Below are positions 16,911 to 25,594 of a DNA stretch of 64,000 nucleotides, in pieces. This stretch comes from Dissulfurispira thermophila. GTDB lineage: Bacteria; Nitrospirota; Thermodesulfovibrionia; Thermodesulfovibrionales; Dissulfurispiraceae. Numbering within the stretch: the first letter of the stretch is position 1; every line of letters starts with the position of its first letter. The notes under the pieces were generated by a model that worked only from the letters and a program-made list of their open reading frames with translations, did not search any database and had not been told where the DNA came from. The stretch spans positions 2,294,001 to 2,358,000 of the forward strand of contig NZ_AP022873.1 of the NCBI RefSeq assembly GCF_014701235.1, given 5' to 3'. A program made the translations under genes and the position numbers.

Positions 16911-16949
16911 AAAACAAAAAGGCAGTCTACCATTTCTTGGTGGACTGCC
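16911..16949 (-). terminator. Terminator between dsrD and dsrN
   Basis: A 12-bp stem (16921-16932 with 16938-16949, one G-T pair, 5-base loop) is followed on the minus strand by TTTTTGTTTT. It should end or reduce transcription from dsrABD before dsrN. A TATAAT box (16896-16891 on the minus strand) directly downstream can restart it. Confidence 0.85.
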
Positions 16950-16995
16950 ATATCTAAGACAAAATCTTATCTCTTATCCGCTAACTTACTCAATC

Positions 16996-17018
16996 TTTGA
17001 GAGACTATGTCTCTCAAA
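16996..17018. repeat. Perfect 10-bp inverted repeat in the dsrD-dsrN gap
   Basis: TTTGAGAGAC and GTCTCTCAAA are separated by TAT. No poly-T follows on either strand. Role unknown. Confidence 0.6.
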
Positions 17019-17039
17019 CTCTCTTCGGGCTATTGAAAA

Positions 17040-17109
17040 TTTAAACTTCAAACTTTGAATTTTAAACCTTTAGCTTTGAATCGTCAAAGCCTGTCTTCAG
17101 CCTTCAACT
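17040..17109. repeat. Intergenic heptanucleotide array (about ten units)
   Basis: Ten degenerate 7-bp units built on TTTAAAC, TTTGAAT and TTCAGCC run from 17040 to 17109, ending just before the dsrD stop codon. They fill most of the gap between dsrD and the terminator. Confidence 0.8.
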
Positions 17110-17119
17110 CTATAGCCTA

Positions 17120-17335
17120 TTATTTGGGCGGTATCTCTACAAAGCTACCACCAAAGTATGTATAAATAAGCTTGCCCTCATCAATAAGGTCCTTTAATGC
17201 ATCCTTTACTTCATCCCTTGAGATACCGAGATCTGTTGAGATTGTTTTTTGAATATCACTTGACTTGAGCTTTTTCTTCCCCATAGACTTTTCTACCAAC
17301 TCATAAATCTTTTTCTTTACTTCTTCCTTTTCCAT
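17120..17335 (-). CDS. dsrD: DsrD, winged-helix activator of dissimilatory sulfite reductase
   Basis: A 71-residue lysine-rich winged-helix protein (KLKSSDIQKTISTDLGISRDEVKDALKDLID, then GKLIYTYFGG). DsrD is known as an activator of DsrAB and is considered a marker of the reductive pathway. It follows dsrB in the classical dsrABD order. An intercistronic hairpin separates it from dsrB. Confidence 0.9.
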   Translation of the reverse strand: MEKEEVKKKIYELVEKSMGKKKLKSSDIQKTISTDLGISRDEVKDALKDLIDEGKLIYTYFGGSFVEIPPK

Positions 17336-17359
17336 CTCGCACCCCTCTCTTTCGGTTTA

Positions 17360-17404
17360 GGTTAAGGCTAAGGTCAAAAATTTTTCTCTACCTCAGCCTC
17401 AACC
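17360..17404 (-). promoter_or_regulatory. Intercistronic hairpin between dsrB and dsrD
   Basis: On the minus strand GGTTGAGGCTGAGGT pairs with ACCTTAGCCTTAACC (15 pairs, two of them G-T) around a 15-base A/T-rich loop. With no U-run after the stem, it probably protects the dsrAB message or sets the dsrAB:dsrD ratio. The arms also show 7-bp periodicity. Confidence 0.6.
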
Positions 17405-17420
17405 ATAACCTGTTAAAATT

Positions 17421-18491
17421 TTACCATTTAAATGTTGCTGCTGTCCTAAATGTCTCCCTTGCGATAACAAAATCATCAATATGCTGGAATGTAAATGGCA
17501 AACCTGTAACCTTAAAGAATTTTTCCCAGCCTATTCTCTCTATCCATTCGCCTACTCTCTCATGTTTCTTTGCATCTGCAACATAGGCATCAAGGATTTT
17601 TCTTACTGTTGAAGTAACCTCTGGCCACCTTGGAGGGTTATTCTTAATAAAAGGAACAGCTAACTTTGAAAATTTCGGATTACTCCTGAGATTACCCACC
17701 TTGCCACCTACCACAATTGCAACTCCATCGTACTCAGGGTCATGGATTTCAATAGGAGGACAGACTGTAAAGCAGTTTCCGCAATACATACACTTATCAG
17801 CATTAATCTTAACGCTTTTCTTTGCTGGATCAGGACTTATCGCACCTGTCGGGCATGCAGCAATTGTTGATGGCACCTCACACATATTTTTTACCTTATC
17901 ATGATCAATTGTCGGCACCTTCCTATGAACAGCCACAACAGCTATATCAGAACAGTGAACAGCACCGCACATGTTAACGCAGCATGCTACTGCCATCCTC
18001 ACCTTGTTAGGTGTTTCCTTTGTTGTAAAGTAATCAGCAAATTCATCCATCAATACCTTAACAAGTCCTGATGCATCTGATGCCGCAGAGTGACAGTGTA
18101 TCCATCCTTGTGTATGGACAATATTGCTTATCCTGCTTCCAATGCCGCCCATCATGTACTTCTTTTGTTTGAGTTCATTCTGAAGAGGTTCAAGATTTTT
18201 CTCATCAGATACAAGAAACTCAACATTATTTCTCGTTGTCCACCTGATATAGCCTCCACAGTATTTTTCTGCTATATCTGCTAAATCCCTTATTGTATCA
18301 GTGCTAAGAAGCCTTGGTGATGCTACCCTCACTGACCATATTTTATCACCGCTATTTGCAACATGAACCATCACACCCGGACTCAGGACTTCATGGTACT
18401 TCCAGTCTCCATAGTTTTTCTGGATAACTGGAGGCAAGAAATCCTTATAATGAGGTGGACCTATATCTGTTCTTCTCTGTGGTAATGCCAT
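17421..18491 (-). CDS. dsrB: Dissimilatory sulfite reductase beta subunit DsrB
   Basis: A 356-residue beta subunit. It shows [57 protein letters not shown] and [19 protein letters not shown], the cysteine region that binds the siroheme-linked 4Fe-4S cluster. A ferredoxin domain follows (CPTGAI, then [12 protein letters not shown]). It catalyses six-electron sulfite reduction with DsrA and DsrC. It lies 35 bases behind dsrA with an AGGAGG site. Confidence 0.97.
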   Translation of the reverse strand: MALPQRRTDIGPPHYKDFLPPVIQKNYGDWKYHEVLSPGVMVHVANSGDKIWSVRVASPRLLSTDTIRDLADIAEKYCGGYIRWTTRNNVEFLVSDEKNLEPLQNELKQKKYMMGGIGSRISNIVHTQGWIHCHSAASDASGLVKVLMDEFADYFTTKETPNKVRMAVACCVNMCGAVHCSDIAVVAVHRKVPTIDHDKVKNMCEVPSTIAACPTGAISPDPAKKSVKINADKCMYCGNCFTVCPPIEIHDPEYDGVAIVVGGKVGNLRSNPKFSKLAVPFIKNNPPRWPEVTSTVRKILDAYVADAKKHERVGEWIERIGWEKFFKVTGLPFTFQHIDDFVIARETFRTAATFKW

Positions 18492-18526
18492 AAAAATTCC
18501 TCCTTTATTAAAGTATATTTTAAAGC

Positions 18527-19711
18527 TTATTTCTGTAAATCTGCCTCTGTCCAGAAGAAGAATGGGTCTCTTCTTGGCTCCTTAACCTGTTGAGGCTGCG
18601 GTTCAACGCCAATATATTCAAGGAACTCTCTCATGCCCTTTCTGATTATAAGCTCACCAATTCTTTCTCTGTTCTTTCCATGCTCATCCCAGAACTCCCA
18701 CATCTTTCTGATGAGGTCCTTGAATTCATCATACGGCGGTTCCATTTTCATAAACGGAACAATTACCCATGAGAGTGTTGCACCTATAACAAATGGTGCC
18801 TTACTACCAATAAGGATTGTTGCACCCTTCTCGCCAGTTGGCTTTAAAGCCTTTGTCATCTTTGCGATACAGTGCATACATCTCACACAATCTGCATCAT
18901 TTATTTTAAGCTCTTTTCCATCATAGCTCATGCACTTACTCGGGCACATATTCACAATCTCTTCCTGAATATTCATGCCCTTCTTTGCATAATTAGCAAC
19001 CTCTGACTGATCAATTGCTATATTACCCTTCCATGTTCCAATTATTGAGCAGTCTGCACGGGCAATAGATGCTATACAGTCAACTGCACATCCTGCTGTC
19101 TTGAATTTAAACTTATAAGGAAAAGCAGGTCTATGCATTTCATCCTGCCATTCCTGTGTAATGCTATAAGTAATATCAAGTGTATCAATATTAGACCATT
19201 CACATCTTGCTGGTCCAACACAGCAACTCGGTGTCCTTAAAGCAGAACCAGAACCACCAAGATCCCATCCACGGGATGAGAATTCAGCAAATACCGGCTC
19301 GAGATTTTCTGTGTTTGTTCCGAGCAGAACAAGATCGCCTGTAGAACCGTGAAAGTTTGTAAGACCACTTCCATATTTATCCCAGATGTCACATGCCTCT
19401 TTAAGAAATTTTGATGTGTAGAAAAAACCGGCAATGGAATTGATTCTTACAGTATGAAAGTTTGCAACATTGGGGAATTCCTCTGGAAGAGATGAATACC
19501 TTCCAATAACTCCTGAACCATAACCGCGGACACCAACGATGCCGCCATGCTTCCAATAACCACGTTTGTCCCTGTATGACTTTTCAAGCTGGCCAAGCTC
19601 ATCAGCAGCCATATCATTCTTTGCTGCCGCTTTCTTAATTTCTGTCACGAAGCTTGGAAATGGACCTTTTTCCAGTTCGTCTAACAGGGGGGTCTCATAC
19701 TTCTTTGGCAT
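18527..19711 (-). CDS. dsrA: Dissimilatory sulfite reductase alpha subunit DsrA
   Basis: A 394-residue alpha subunit with the N-terminal [15 protein letters not shown] typical of DsrA. The siroheme-cluster cysteines appear as CVGPARC (CX5C) and CAVDC (CX3C), and a ferredoxin insert as [10 protein letters not shown] and [11 protein letters not shown]. It is first in the dsrABD unit, preceded by GAGGAGG. Whether it belongs to the reductive or oxidative clade needs a tree; dsrD next to it points to reductive. Confidence 0.97.
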   Translation of the reverse strand: MPKKYETPLLDELEKGPFPSFVTEIKKAAAKNDMAADELGQLEKSYRDKRGYWKHGGIVGVRGYGSGVIGRYSSLPEEFPNVANFHTVRINSIAGFFYTSKFLKEACDIWDKYGSGLTNFHGSTGDLVLLGTNTENLEPVFAEFSSRGWDLGGSGSALRTPSCCVGPARCEWSNIDTLDITYSITQEWQDEMHRPAFPYKFKFKTAGCAVDCIASIARADCSIIGTWKGNIAIDQSEVANYAKKGMNIQEEIVNMCPSKCMSYDGKELKINDADCVRCMHCIAKMTKALKPTGEKGATILIGSKAPFVIGATLSWVIVPFMKMEPPYDEFKDLIRKMWEFWDEHGKNRERIGELIIRKGMREFLEYIGVEPQPQQVKEPRRDPFFFWTEADLQK

Positions 19712-19814
19712 AAAATCCTCCTCTTTATTTGATTTTTAAGACTTAAGAATCCACCAAAAAGGCATTACAGGCTAATATAGAAAGGCAGAAATCGTCAAAT
19801 AAAAAAAATTTATC

Positions 19815-19842
19815 ATTATATTAGCTTTATTTTTAATTTTAA
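19815..19842 (-). promoter_or_regulatory. Candidate dsrA promoter
   Basis: On the minus strand TTAAAA (19842-19837), 16 bases, and TATAAT (19820-19815) precede dsrA by about 103 bases. The -35 is weak; the call rests on the perfect -10 in the divergent gap with smc. Confidence 0.4.
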
Positions 19843-19859
19843 CTTGACCGTTCTATCAC

Positions 19860-22800
19860 ATGGTGCGTAAAATGAATAGCATTATGAAAATCAAACAAAT
19901 CGAGCTTATTGGTTTCAAATCCTTTGCTGACAGGACATTATTTCCTCTGCACAGCGGCATTACATGCATTGTGGGACCAAATGGCTGCGGAAAGAGCAAT
20001 ATAGTCGACGCATTCAGATGGGTGCTCGGGGAACAAAGTGCAAAAAGCCTGCGCGGTGAAAAAATGGAAGAAGTTATATTTCAAGGTTCCGCTACAAAAA
20101 AACAAAAAGGGATGGCAGAGGTCATCCTCACACTTTCACAGTCCAGACAATCATCTTTAAGCAATATAAGCAGCGGAAATGGTTCAAACGAAGATGCCCA
20201 TGATGAAATTCATGTTGCCAGAAGGCTGTACAGGTCAGGTGAAAGCGAATATATACTAAACAAAAAACAGTGCAGACTTAAGGACATAAGAGATATATTT
20301 CTTGACACAGGTCTTGATGTAAAAAGTTATTCAATACTCGACCAGGGCAAAATAGGAGAAATAATTAACACAAGACCCCTCGAAAGACGTTTCCTTATAG
20401 AAGAAGTTGCGGGGGTAATGAAATACAAGGTCAGAAAAGCAGAGGCCATTTCAAAACTCGAATCATCAAAACAGAATTTGCAGAGAATAAATGACATTAT
20501 ATATGAAGTAAAGCGACAGATAAACAGCCTCGACAGACAAGTAAAAAAAGCCGAGCGATACAAAAGATTGGTTAGCGAACTAAAAGATATTGAACTCAGA
20601 ACAGCAAAAAGGGAGCACACAAGACTCTCAACAATACTAAAAGAACTCCTGTCAGAGATTGATAAATTAAAAGAATCAGATGCATCACAGAGGAGTGAAC
20701 TCTCCACATTAGAAAACCTCATAGAAGCTAAGCGACTCGAACTTGCAGAAAGGGAGAAGGTCCTATCAGAAATTGAAAATACCCTGCACGAAAAAGAGCG
20801 ATCTATATCAGATTCTGAAAAGCGCATAGCGGTGCTAAAAGCAAACATAGAAAACAAAAAGTCAGATATAAACAGGCTTGCCATCCAGCAAGAAGAGATA
20901 AAAAATAAAAAAGAGGAACTCTCCGTGAAGATTTCAGAACTCAATGAGGCAGAAAACACTCTGATGTCTAATATAGAGAATATATCTATAGAGTTGAGTG
21001 AGAAGAAAGATTGGATAACAGACATAGAGACGGAGATTACTAATAAGGAATCTGATATAGAACATCAAAGGAAAGAGCTTTTCAGTATATCGGAAAAACT
21101 CAGCAACAAGAAAAATGAGTTTCACAAACTCCAATCATCTCTTGAAAATATGAAATATCGTGAATCGATTGCCCTTAAGGACATAGAAACTATAAAATCA
21201 GGAATGAATGATCTCGAAATATTAATCAAGGAAGCAGAAGAATCCATAAAAACAAAGACCTATGAATACCAGCAACTCAAATCTGAAAAAGACGCTTTAA
21301 GCATGCAAATAGTTAGTTTAAAAGAAGACATCGAGAATAAAAAGATACTAATAACACAAGAAAGACAAGATATTGCCTCAAATATATCACGACTCAATTC
21401 ATTAAAGGAATTAATAGTAGATAAATCTCTCGCAGATTTTATATCAGAAGGCCACAACAAATATAGAGTTTTATCAGATATTATCAGTGCGGATAAAGGC
21501 TATGAAATAGCTATCGAGGCTGCTATCTCAGAGAAAATCAATGCATTGATAATAGATAATATCGAAGATGCTATTTCAGTAGTAGATATTATCAAAGAAA
21601 AAAATCTTGGCAGGACAGCAATATTATACAGAGGACAGAAGACAGAGACAACAGATAACAAGGGACAGACGATAACAAGTATTAATCATGATAACATTAT
21701 TGGCAAGGCATCAAACTTTGCAACATTCGAGGATAATGAAGTCAAGGAAAAGGTATTTGGCATAACAGATACTACTTATATAGTAAAAGACTTACAAACC
21801 GCTATAGAAATCCTTTTCACACATTCCCACATTTGCACATTCACCCATCCCGTTCATCTTGTTACACTCGATGGGGAAATTATAACCAGCGACGGGTGGC
21901 TATTTGCAGGGCACGGAAAGGATATTTTAAAGAGAAAAAGAGAGATAAGAGAACTTGAGCAGAAGATTGAAGGGCAACAGATTAGAATAAAAGATATGGA
22001 GTCAGACCTCGAGTCTTACAACAATAATCTGATAAGCAAAAAAGACTCTCTAAAAAATATAGAAGACATGGTCATCAAAACAGAAAAACAACTTTCTCTT
22101 ATAGAACATTCCCTGAGAAATTATAGAGAAGAAATGGACAGAAAACATAGAAAACTCTCCTTCCTGAATACCGAATTAACTAATATCTTACAGGAAATGG
22201 GATCTTTAAAAGACATTCTCATATCAAAAACAGAAGAAATCAATACACTCGAAAAAGAATTTAATCAGGTCAATGATAACATAACAGCCTTACAGGAATC
22301 TCTTTCGTCTATAAAAGAGAATTATGAAGATGCAAGAACACACCTTACTGAATTAAAACTTTCTATGGCATCATACAGAGAAAAAATAGATGCAATCAAA
22401 AAACAAAAGGATGCAATCAGTGACACCTTAATAGAATTTGAAAATAAAAAAGAGCAAGCTATAAAAGAGATTCTTGATGCAGAAGAAAAAATAAAAGAAT
22501 CAACTATCGAACTCCAGAGACTTGAAGATGAAATAAAATCTACTGTTATCGAGGTTGATAACATACAGGTTGAGCGGACAAAATTAAAAGACACCATTAG
22601 CTCCGAAAATCAAGAAATAATTTCAAAAAGCAACCTGTTAAGAAATATCAGGGCTCAGATAGATGAAATATCCCAGCAGATAACTGATATTAACTCAAAG
22701 ATAGTTGAAAACAGCATCAGGATAGAAAATATCGAAATATCCATAAATCAAAAATATGGGGTTGATATAAAAACGCTTGCAATAGAAACAGACGAATTCG

Positions 22801-23465
22801 ATGCATTAGAAGATGAAAATAAAATCAATGAACTCAACACAAAGATACGGGAACTCGGGCCTGTAAACTTGGGCACTATAGAAGAATATGAAGAACTCAA
22901 AAACCGCTATGATTTTCTGACAAAACAACAACAGGACCTGACCATGTCCATTGCAGAGCTTGAAGAGGCAATAAGTAGGATAAACACAACAACAAGACGA
23001 AAGCTCAGGGAGGCATATGATTTATTAAGGACAAAATTCTCTGATGTCTTCACAAACCTTTTTGGGGGTGGAAAGGCAGATATCATCCTTACTGATGAAG
23101 ATAATATCCTCGAATCAGGACTGGACATAATAGCACAGCCTCCGGGCAAAAAACTTCAGAATATTAATCTGCTTTCAGGCGGCGAAAAGGCTCTGACATC
23201 TCTTGCCCTTCTATTTGCAGGATTCTTGATAAAGCCAAGCCCTCTCTGTATTCTCGACGAGGTGGACGCGCCTCTGGATGAGTCCAATACCGTTAGATTT
23301 GCTCAAATGATAAAGGAACTTTCCAGAGAAACACAGTTCATTGTTATCACGCACAACAGGACAACAATGGAAATTGCTGATTATCTTTATGGAATCACGA
23401 TGGAAGAGCCGGGTGTATCAAAAGCAATTTCCTTGCAATTTGCTGATGTAGTAAATATAAACTGA
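19860..23465 (+). CDS. smc: Chromosome segregation ATPase SMC
   Basis: A 1201-residue SMC. The Walker A GPNGCGKSN is at 39-47; long coiled coils surround a hinge near 530-690 (ADKGYEIAIEAAISEKINALI, TLDGEIITSDGWLFAG); the ABC signature LSGGEKA is at 1105-1111 and Walker B ILDEVDAPLDE at 1131-1141. It organises and helps segregate the chromosome. Family members start at MKIKQIELIGFKSFAD, so ATG codons at 19872 or 19884 are possible starts. The hinge has an insert encoded by heptanucleotide repeats (21630-21671). Confidence 0.97.
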   Translation: MVRKMNSIMKIKQIELIGFKSFADRTLFPLHSGITCIVGPNGCGKSNIVDAFRWVLGEQSAKSLRGEKMEEVIFQGSATKKQKGMAEVILTLSQSRQSSLSNISSGNGSNEDAHDEIHVARRLYRSGESEYILNKKQCRLKDIRDIFLDTGLDVKSYSILDQGKIGEIINTRPLERRFLIEEVAGVMKYKVRKAEAISKLESSKQNLQRINDIIYEVKRQINSLDRQVKKAERYKRLVSELKDIELRTAKREHTRLSTILKELLSEIDKLKESDASQRSELSTLENLIEAKRLELAEREKVLSEIENTLHEKERSISDSEKRIAVLKANIENKKSDINRLAIQQEEIKNKKEELSVKISELNEAENTLMSNIENISIELSEKKDWITDIETEITNKESDIEHQRKELFSISEKLSNKKNEFHKLQSSLENMKYRESIALKDIETIKSGMNDLEILIKEAEESIKTKTYEYQQLKSEKDALSMQIVSLKEDIENKKILITQERQDIASNISRLNSLKELIVDKSLADFISEGHNKYRVLSDIISADKGYEIAIEAAISEKINALIIDNIEDAISVVDIIKEKNLGRTAILYRGQKTETTDNKGQTITSINHDNIIGKASNFATFEDNEVKEKVFGITDTTYIVKDLQTAIEILFTHSHICTFTHPVHLVTLDGEIITSDGWLFAGHGKDILKRKREIRELEQKIEGQQIRIKDMESDLESYNNNLISKKDSLKNIEDMVIKTEKQLSLIEHSLRNYREEMDRKHRKLSFLNTELTNILQEMGSLKDILISKTEEINTLEKEFNQVNDNITALQESLSSIKENYEDARTHLTELKLSMASYREKIDAIKKQKDAISDTLIEFENKKEQAIKEILDAEEKIKESTIELQRLEDEIKSTVIEVDNIQVERTKLKDTISSENQEIISKSNLLRNIRAQIDEISQQITDINSKIVENSIRIENIEISINQKYGVDIKTLAIETDEFDALEDENKINELNTKIRELGPVNLGTIEEYEELKNRYDFLTKQQQDLTMSIAELEEAISRINTTTRRKLREAYDLLRTKFSDVFTNLFGGGKADIILTDEDNILESGLDIIAQPPGKKLQNINLLSGGEKALTSLALLFAGFLIKPSPLCILDEVDAPLDESNTVRFAQMIKELSRETQFIVITHNRTTMEIADYLYGITMEEPGVSKAISLQFADVVNIN
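21630..21671 (+). repeat. Heptanucleotide array in the SMC hinge coding region
   Basis: Six degenerate 7-bp units (AGAGGAC, AGAAGAC, AGAGACA, ACAGATA, ACAAGGG, ACAGACG) encode a polar Gln-Lys-Thr-Glu-Thr-Thr-Asp insert. Confidence 0.7.
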
Positions 23466-23484
23466 AATTTGCCAAGGCAAATGA

Positions 23485-23510
23485 AATTGCTGATAAAAAT
23501 CGGCAATTTT
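23485..23510 (+). terminator. Weak terminator after smc
   Basis: AATTGCTGAT (23485-23494) pairs with ATCGGCAATT (23499-23508) around AAAA, followed by TT. A second perfect hairpin, ATTTGCC/GGCAAAT, lies at 23467-23482 directly after the smc stop. Confidence 0.5.
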
Positions 23511-23514
23511 AAAG

Positions 23515-23543
23515 TTTACAAAAAAATAATTTTATCCTATACT
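23515..23543 (+). promoter_or_regulatory. Promoter of the RRM gene
   Basis: TTTACA (23515-23520), 17 bases, TATACT (23538-23543). Transcription would start near 23550, upstream of the terminator-like hairpin in the leader. Confidence 0.7.
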
Positions 23544-23568
23544 ATAGATAGCTTTTTTAAAGTTAGGG

Positions 23569-23602
23569 ATCCCCGGAGACTTTAAAAGCCCGGGGATTTT
23601 TT
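23569..23602 (+). promoter_or_regulatory. Terminator-like hairpin in the leader of the RRM gene (candidate attenuator)
   Basis: ATCCCCGG (23569-23576) pairs with CCGGGGAT (23590-23597) around a 13-base loop and runs into TTTTTT (23597-23602). It lies between the promoter and the RRM start at 23630, so it could control expression by premature termination or by protein binding. Confidence 0.6.
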
Positions 23603-23629
23603 ATTCCAGCCAAAAAAAGGGGAAAGACC

Positions 23630-23962
23630 ATGAGTAAAAAGATTTATGTAGGCAACATCTCGTTTAAGGCAACAACGGATGACATCAGGGAACTCTTCTC
23701 GAAACAGGGGGAAGTAGAGTCAGTTAATATAATAACTGATCAGCATACAGGCCGACCAAAAGGATTTGGCTTTGTTGAAATGGCATCAGAGGAAGATGCC
23801 AAAAAAGCAATAGCAGCACTTAATGGTTCTGTATTTATGGAAAGAACACTTTCTGTTGCTGAAGCAAAACCACAACAACCCAGAGAAAGAAGAGGCGGTT
23901 TTGAAAAAAGAAGAGGTGGTTTTAGTGGAGGTAGAGGCACAGGGAGAGGCCGTAGGACATAA
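23630..23962 (+). CDS. RRM-domain RNA-binding protein with Arg-Gly tail
   Basis: A 110-residue protein with one RNA-recognition motif: RNP2 IYVGNI at 5-10 and RNP1 KGFGFVEM at 44-51, both intact. The last 30 residues are an Arg/Gly-rich tail (RRGGF repeats). Single-RRM proteins of this kind in cyanobacteria and other bacteria are often cold-induced RNA chaperones; here the role is inferred. It has its own promoter and a structured leader, which suggests autoregulation. An unusual inverted-repeat cluster follows the gene. Confidence 0.9.
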   Translation: MSKKIYVGNISFKATTDDIRELFSKQGEVESVNIITDQHTGRPKGFGFVEMASEEDAKKAIAALNGSVFMERTLSVAEAKPQQPRERRGGFEKRRGGFSGGRGTGRGRRT

Positions 23963-24028
23963 CCCAGAAGTTCGAAAAAACGAAAGCTTAAAAGAAGTTG
24001 AACTATCTTATACAAAAAGTTCAACATT

Positions 24029-24086
24029 GTTTAACATTGTTCAAATAGTTCAATATGGAACAATGTTAAACTATATTTGAACAATG
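24029..24086. repeat. Overlapping competing inverted repeats downstream of the RRM gene
   Basis: GTTTAACATTGTTC (24029-24042) is the exact complement of 24058-24071. CATTGTTCAAATA (24035-24047) is the exact complement of 24074-24086. The left arms share eight bases, so only one stem can form at a time. The surrounding bases repeat TTCAA/AACATTG words. Confidence 0.8.
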
Positions 24087-24147
24087 TCTGTATAGCTCAA
24101 AACTTCTGCTCTTTGCCCTTTGTTGTAAGCATGCTGTATAATCTTAT

Positions 24148-25500
24148 ATGAAAAACTCTTTGCTTTCTGGTATCCAAATATCTACTGATAAAGAAGACCT
24201 CATATGTTACAGTTTCGATGCATCCATTGCAGAATCAGCACTTCCAGAGGCAGTTGCATGGCCCAAAAACACTAATGAAGTAATAAGGCTTATCAAATAT
24301 GCTAATGAAAATAATCTTTCCATAATACCTCGAGGGGCAGGTACAGGCATGGCAGGGGCATCTGTTCCTTCTGCAAATTGCATTGTCTTGAGTTTTGAGA
24401 AAATGCGTAAGATACTCGATGTTGACACAAAAAATATGACCGTGGTTGTAGAACCGGGTATCGTGAACAGAAGACTTCAGAAAGAAATGGAGTATCTTGG
24501 TTATTTTTATCCACCAGACCCTGCAAGTATGAATATATGTACAATCGGAGGAAATGTGGCAACAAATGCAGGAGGACCAAGGGCGCTAAAATATGGTGTT
24601 ACAAGAAATTACATAATGGAAATAGAGGCAGCTATCGCTGACGGAAAACTTATAACTACAGGTGGAAGAACTTATAAAAAAGCTGTTGGCTATGATTTAA
24701 GAAATCTCCTTATAGGTTCTGAAGGAACTCTTGCTATTTCTACAAAGATATGTCTTAAAATACTCCCCCTTCCTGAAGATATAATGACCCTCCTTGTGTT
24801 TTTCAAAAATATCGAGGCATCAGGGATAGCTATATCAAAGATAATATCAGCAAAGATAATTCCGAGAACAATGGAATTTATGGATAGATTTGCAATAGAA
24901 GCAATAGAAAATTACAAACCAACAGGACTTCCCCTGGATATTGCAGCACTGCTTCTTATAGAGCTTGATGGATACCCTGCTACAATTAAAAAAGAGGCAG
25001 AACGGATAGTTGATATATGCCATTCCCTTGGTGGAGAGGCTACAGTTGCAGAGGATGACATGGCAAGGGAAAGGCTCTGGGAGGCAAGGAGGTCAATATC
25101 ACCTGCCCTTTATCACATCAAGCCAACAAAGATAAATGAAGATATTGTTGTGCCGAGGGATAAGATCCCATTAATACTCACTGAACTGCAGAGGATTTCA
25201 GAAGAAACCAGAATAAAAATCATCAGCTTCGGCCATGCAGGCGACGGCAACATCCATGTGAATGTGATGGTGGATAGAGACAACAAAGAAGAATATGCAA
25301 AAGGCTGGGAGATCATAAAAAAGATTTTCGAGATAACACTTAAGCTCGGTGGGTCGATTTCAGGAGAGCATGGGATAGGCATTACAAAGGCACCTTACAT
25401 CAATATGGAAATTAAAGAAAAAGAGCTTGAATTAATGAAAGGCATCAAAGGGATATTTGATCCGAGGGGAATAATGAATCCAGGAAAGATACTTGGGTAA
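24148..25500 (+). CDS. FAD-linked oxidase of the GlcD/D-lactate dehydrogenase family
   Basis: A 450-residue flavoprotein. The PCMH-type FAD domain shows PRGAGTGMAGASVP, VVVEPGIVNRRLQ, GNVATNAGGPRALKYG and GSEGTLA. The C-terminal cap holds GHAGDGNIHVNVM and SGEHGIGITKAPY. It likely oxidises D-lactate, glycolate or a related 2-hydroxy acid. No iron-sulfur partner (GlcF) is adjacent, so the electron acceptor is unknown. It starts near a TATAAT-like box with no clear ribosome site. Confidence 0.85.
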   Translation: MKNSLLSGIQISTDKEDLICYSFDASIAESALPEAVAWPKNTNEVIRLIKYANENNLSIIPRGAGTGMAGASVPSANCIVLSFEKMRKILDVDTKNMTVVVEPGIVNRRLQKEMEYLGYFYPPDPASMNICTIGGNVATNAGGPRALKYGVTRNYIMEIEAAIADGKLITTGGRTYKKAVGYDLRNLLIGSEGTLAISTKICLKILPLPEDIMTLLVFFKNIEASGIAISKIISAKIIPRTMEFMDRFAIEAIENYKPTGLPLDIAALLLIELDGYPATIKKEAERIVDICHSLGGEATVAEDDMARERLWEARRSISPALYHIKPTKINEDIVVPRDKIPLILTELQRISEETRIKIISFGHAGDGNIHVNVMVDRDNKEEYAKGWEIIKKIFEITLKLGGSISGEHGIGITKAPYINMEIKEKELELMKGIKGIFDPRGIMNPGKILG

Positions 25501-25594
25501 GCATGAAAATATGTTAAAATAATTCGAACTATGAGCTATCAGCTAATTCAAATCGTTTGACGCTCAATTACTTAAAAAGTGAGGTATATCCCAT

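Noticed and set aside
20327-21025. Long minus-strand serine-rich frame inside smc
   Set aside because: Antisense shadow of the coiled-coil coding sequence; SMC is clearly coding on the plus strand.
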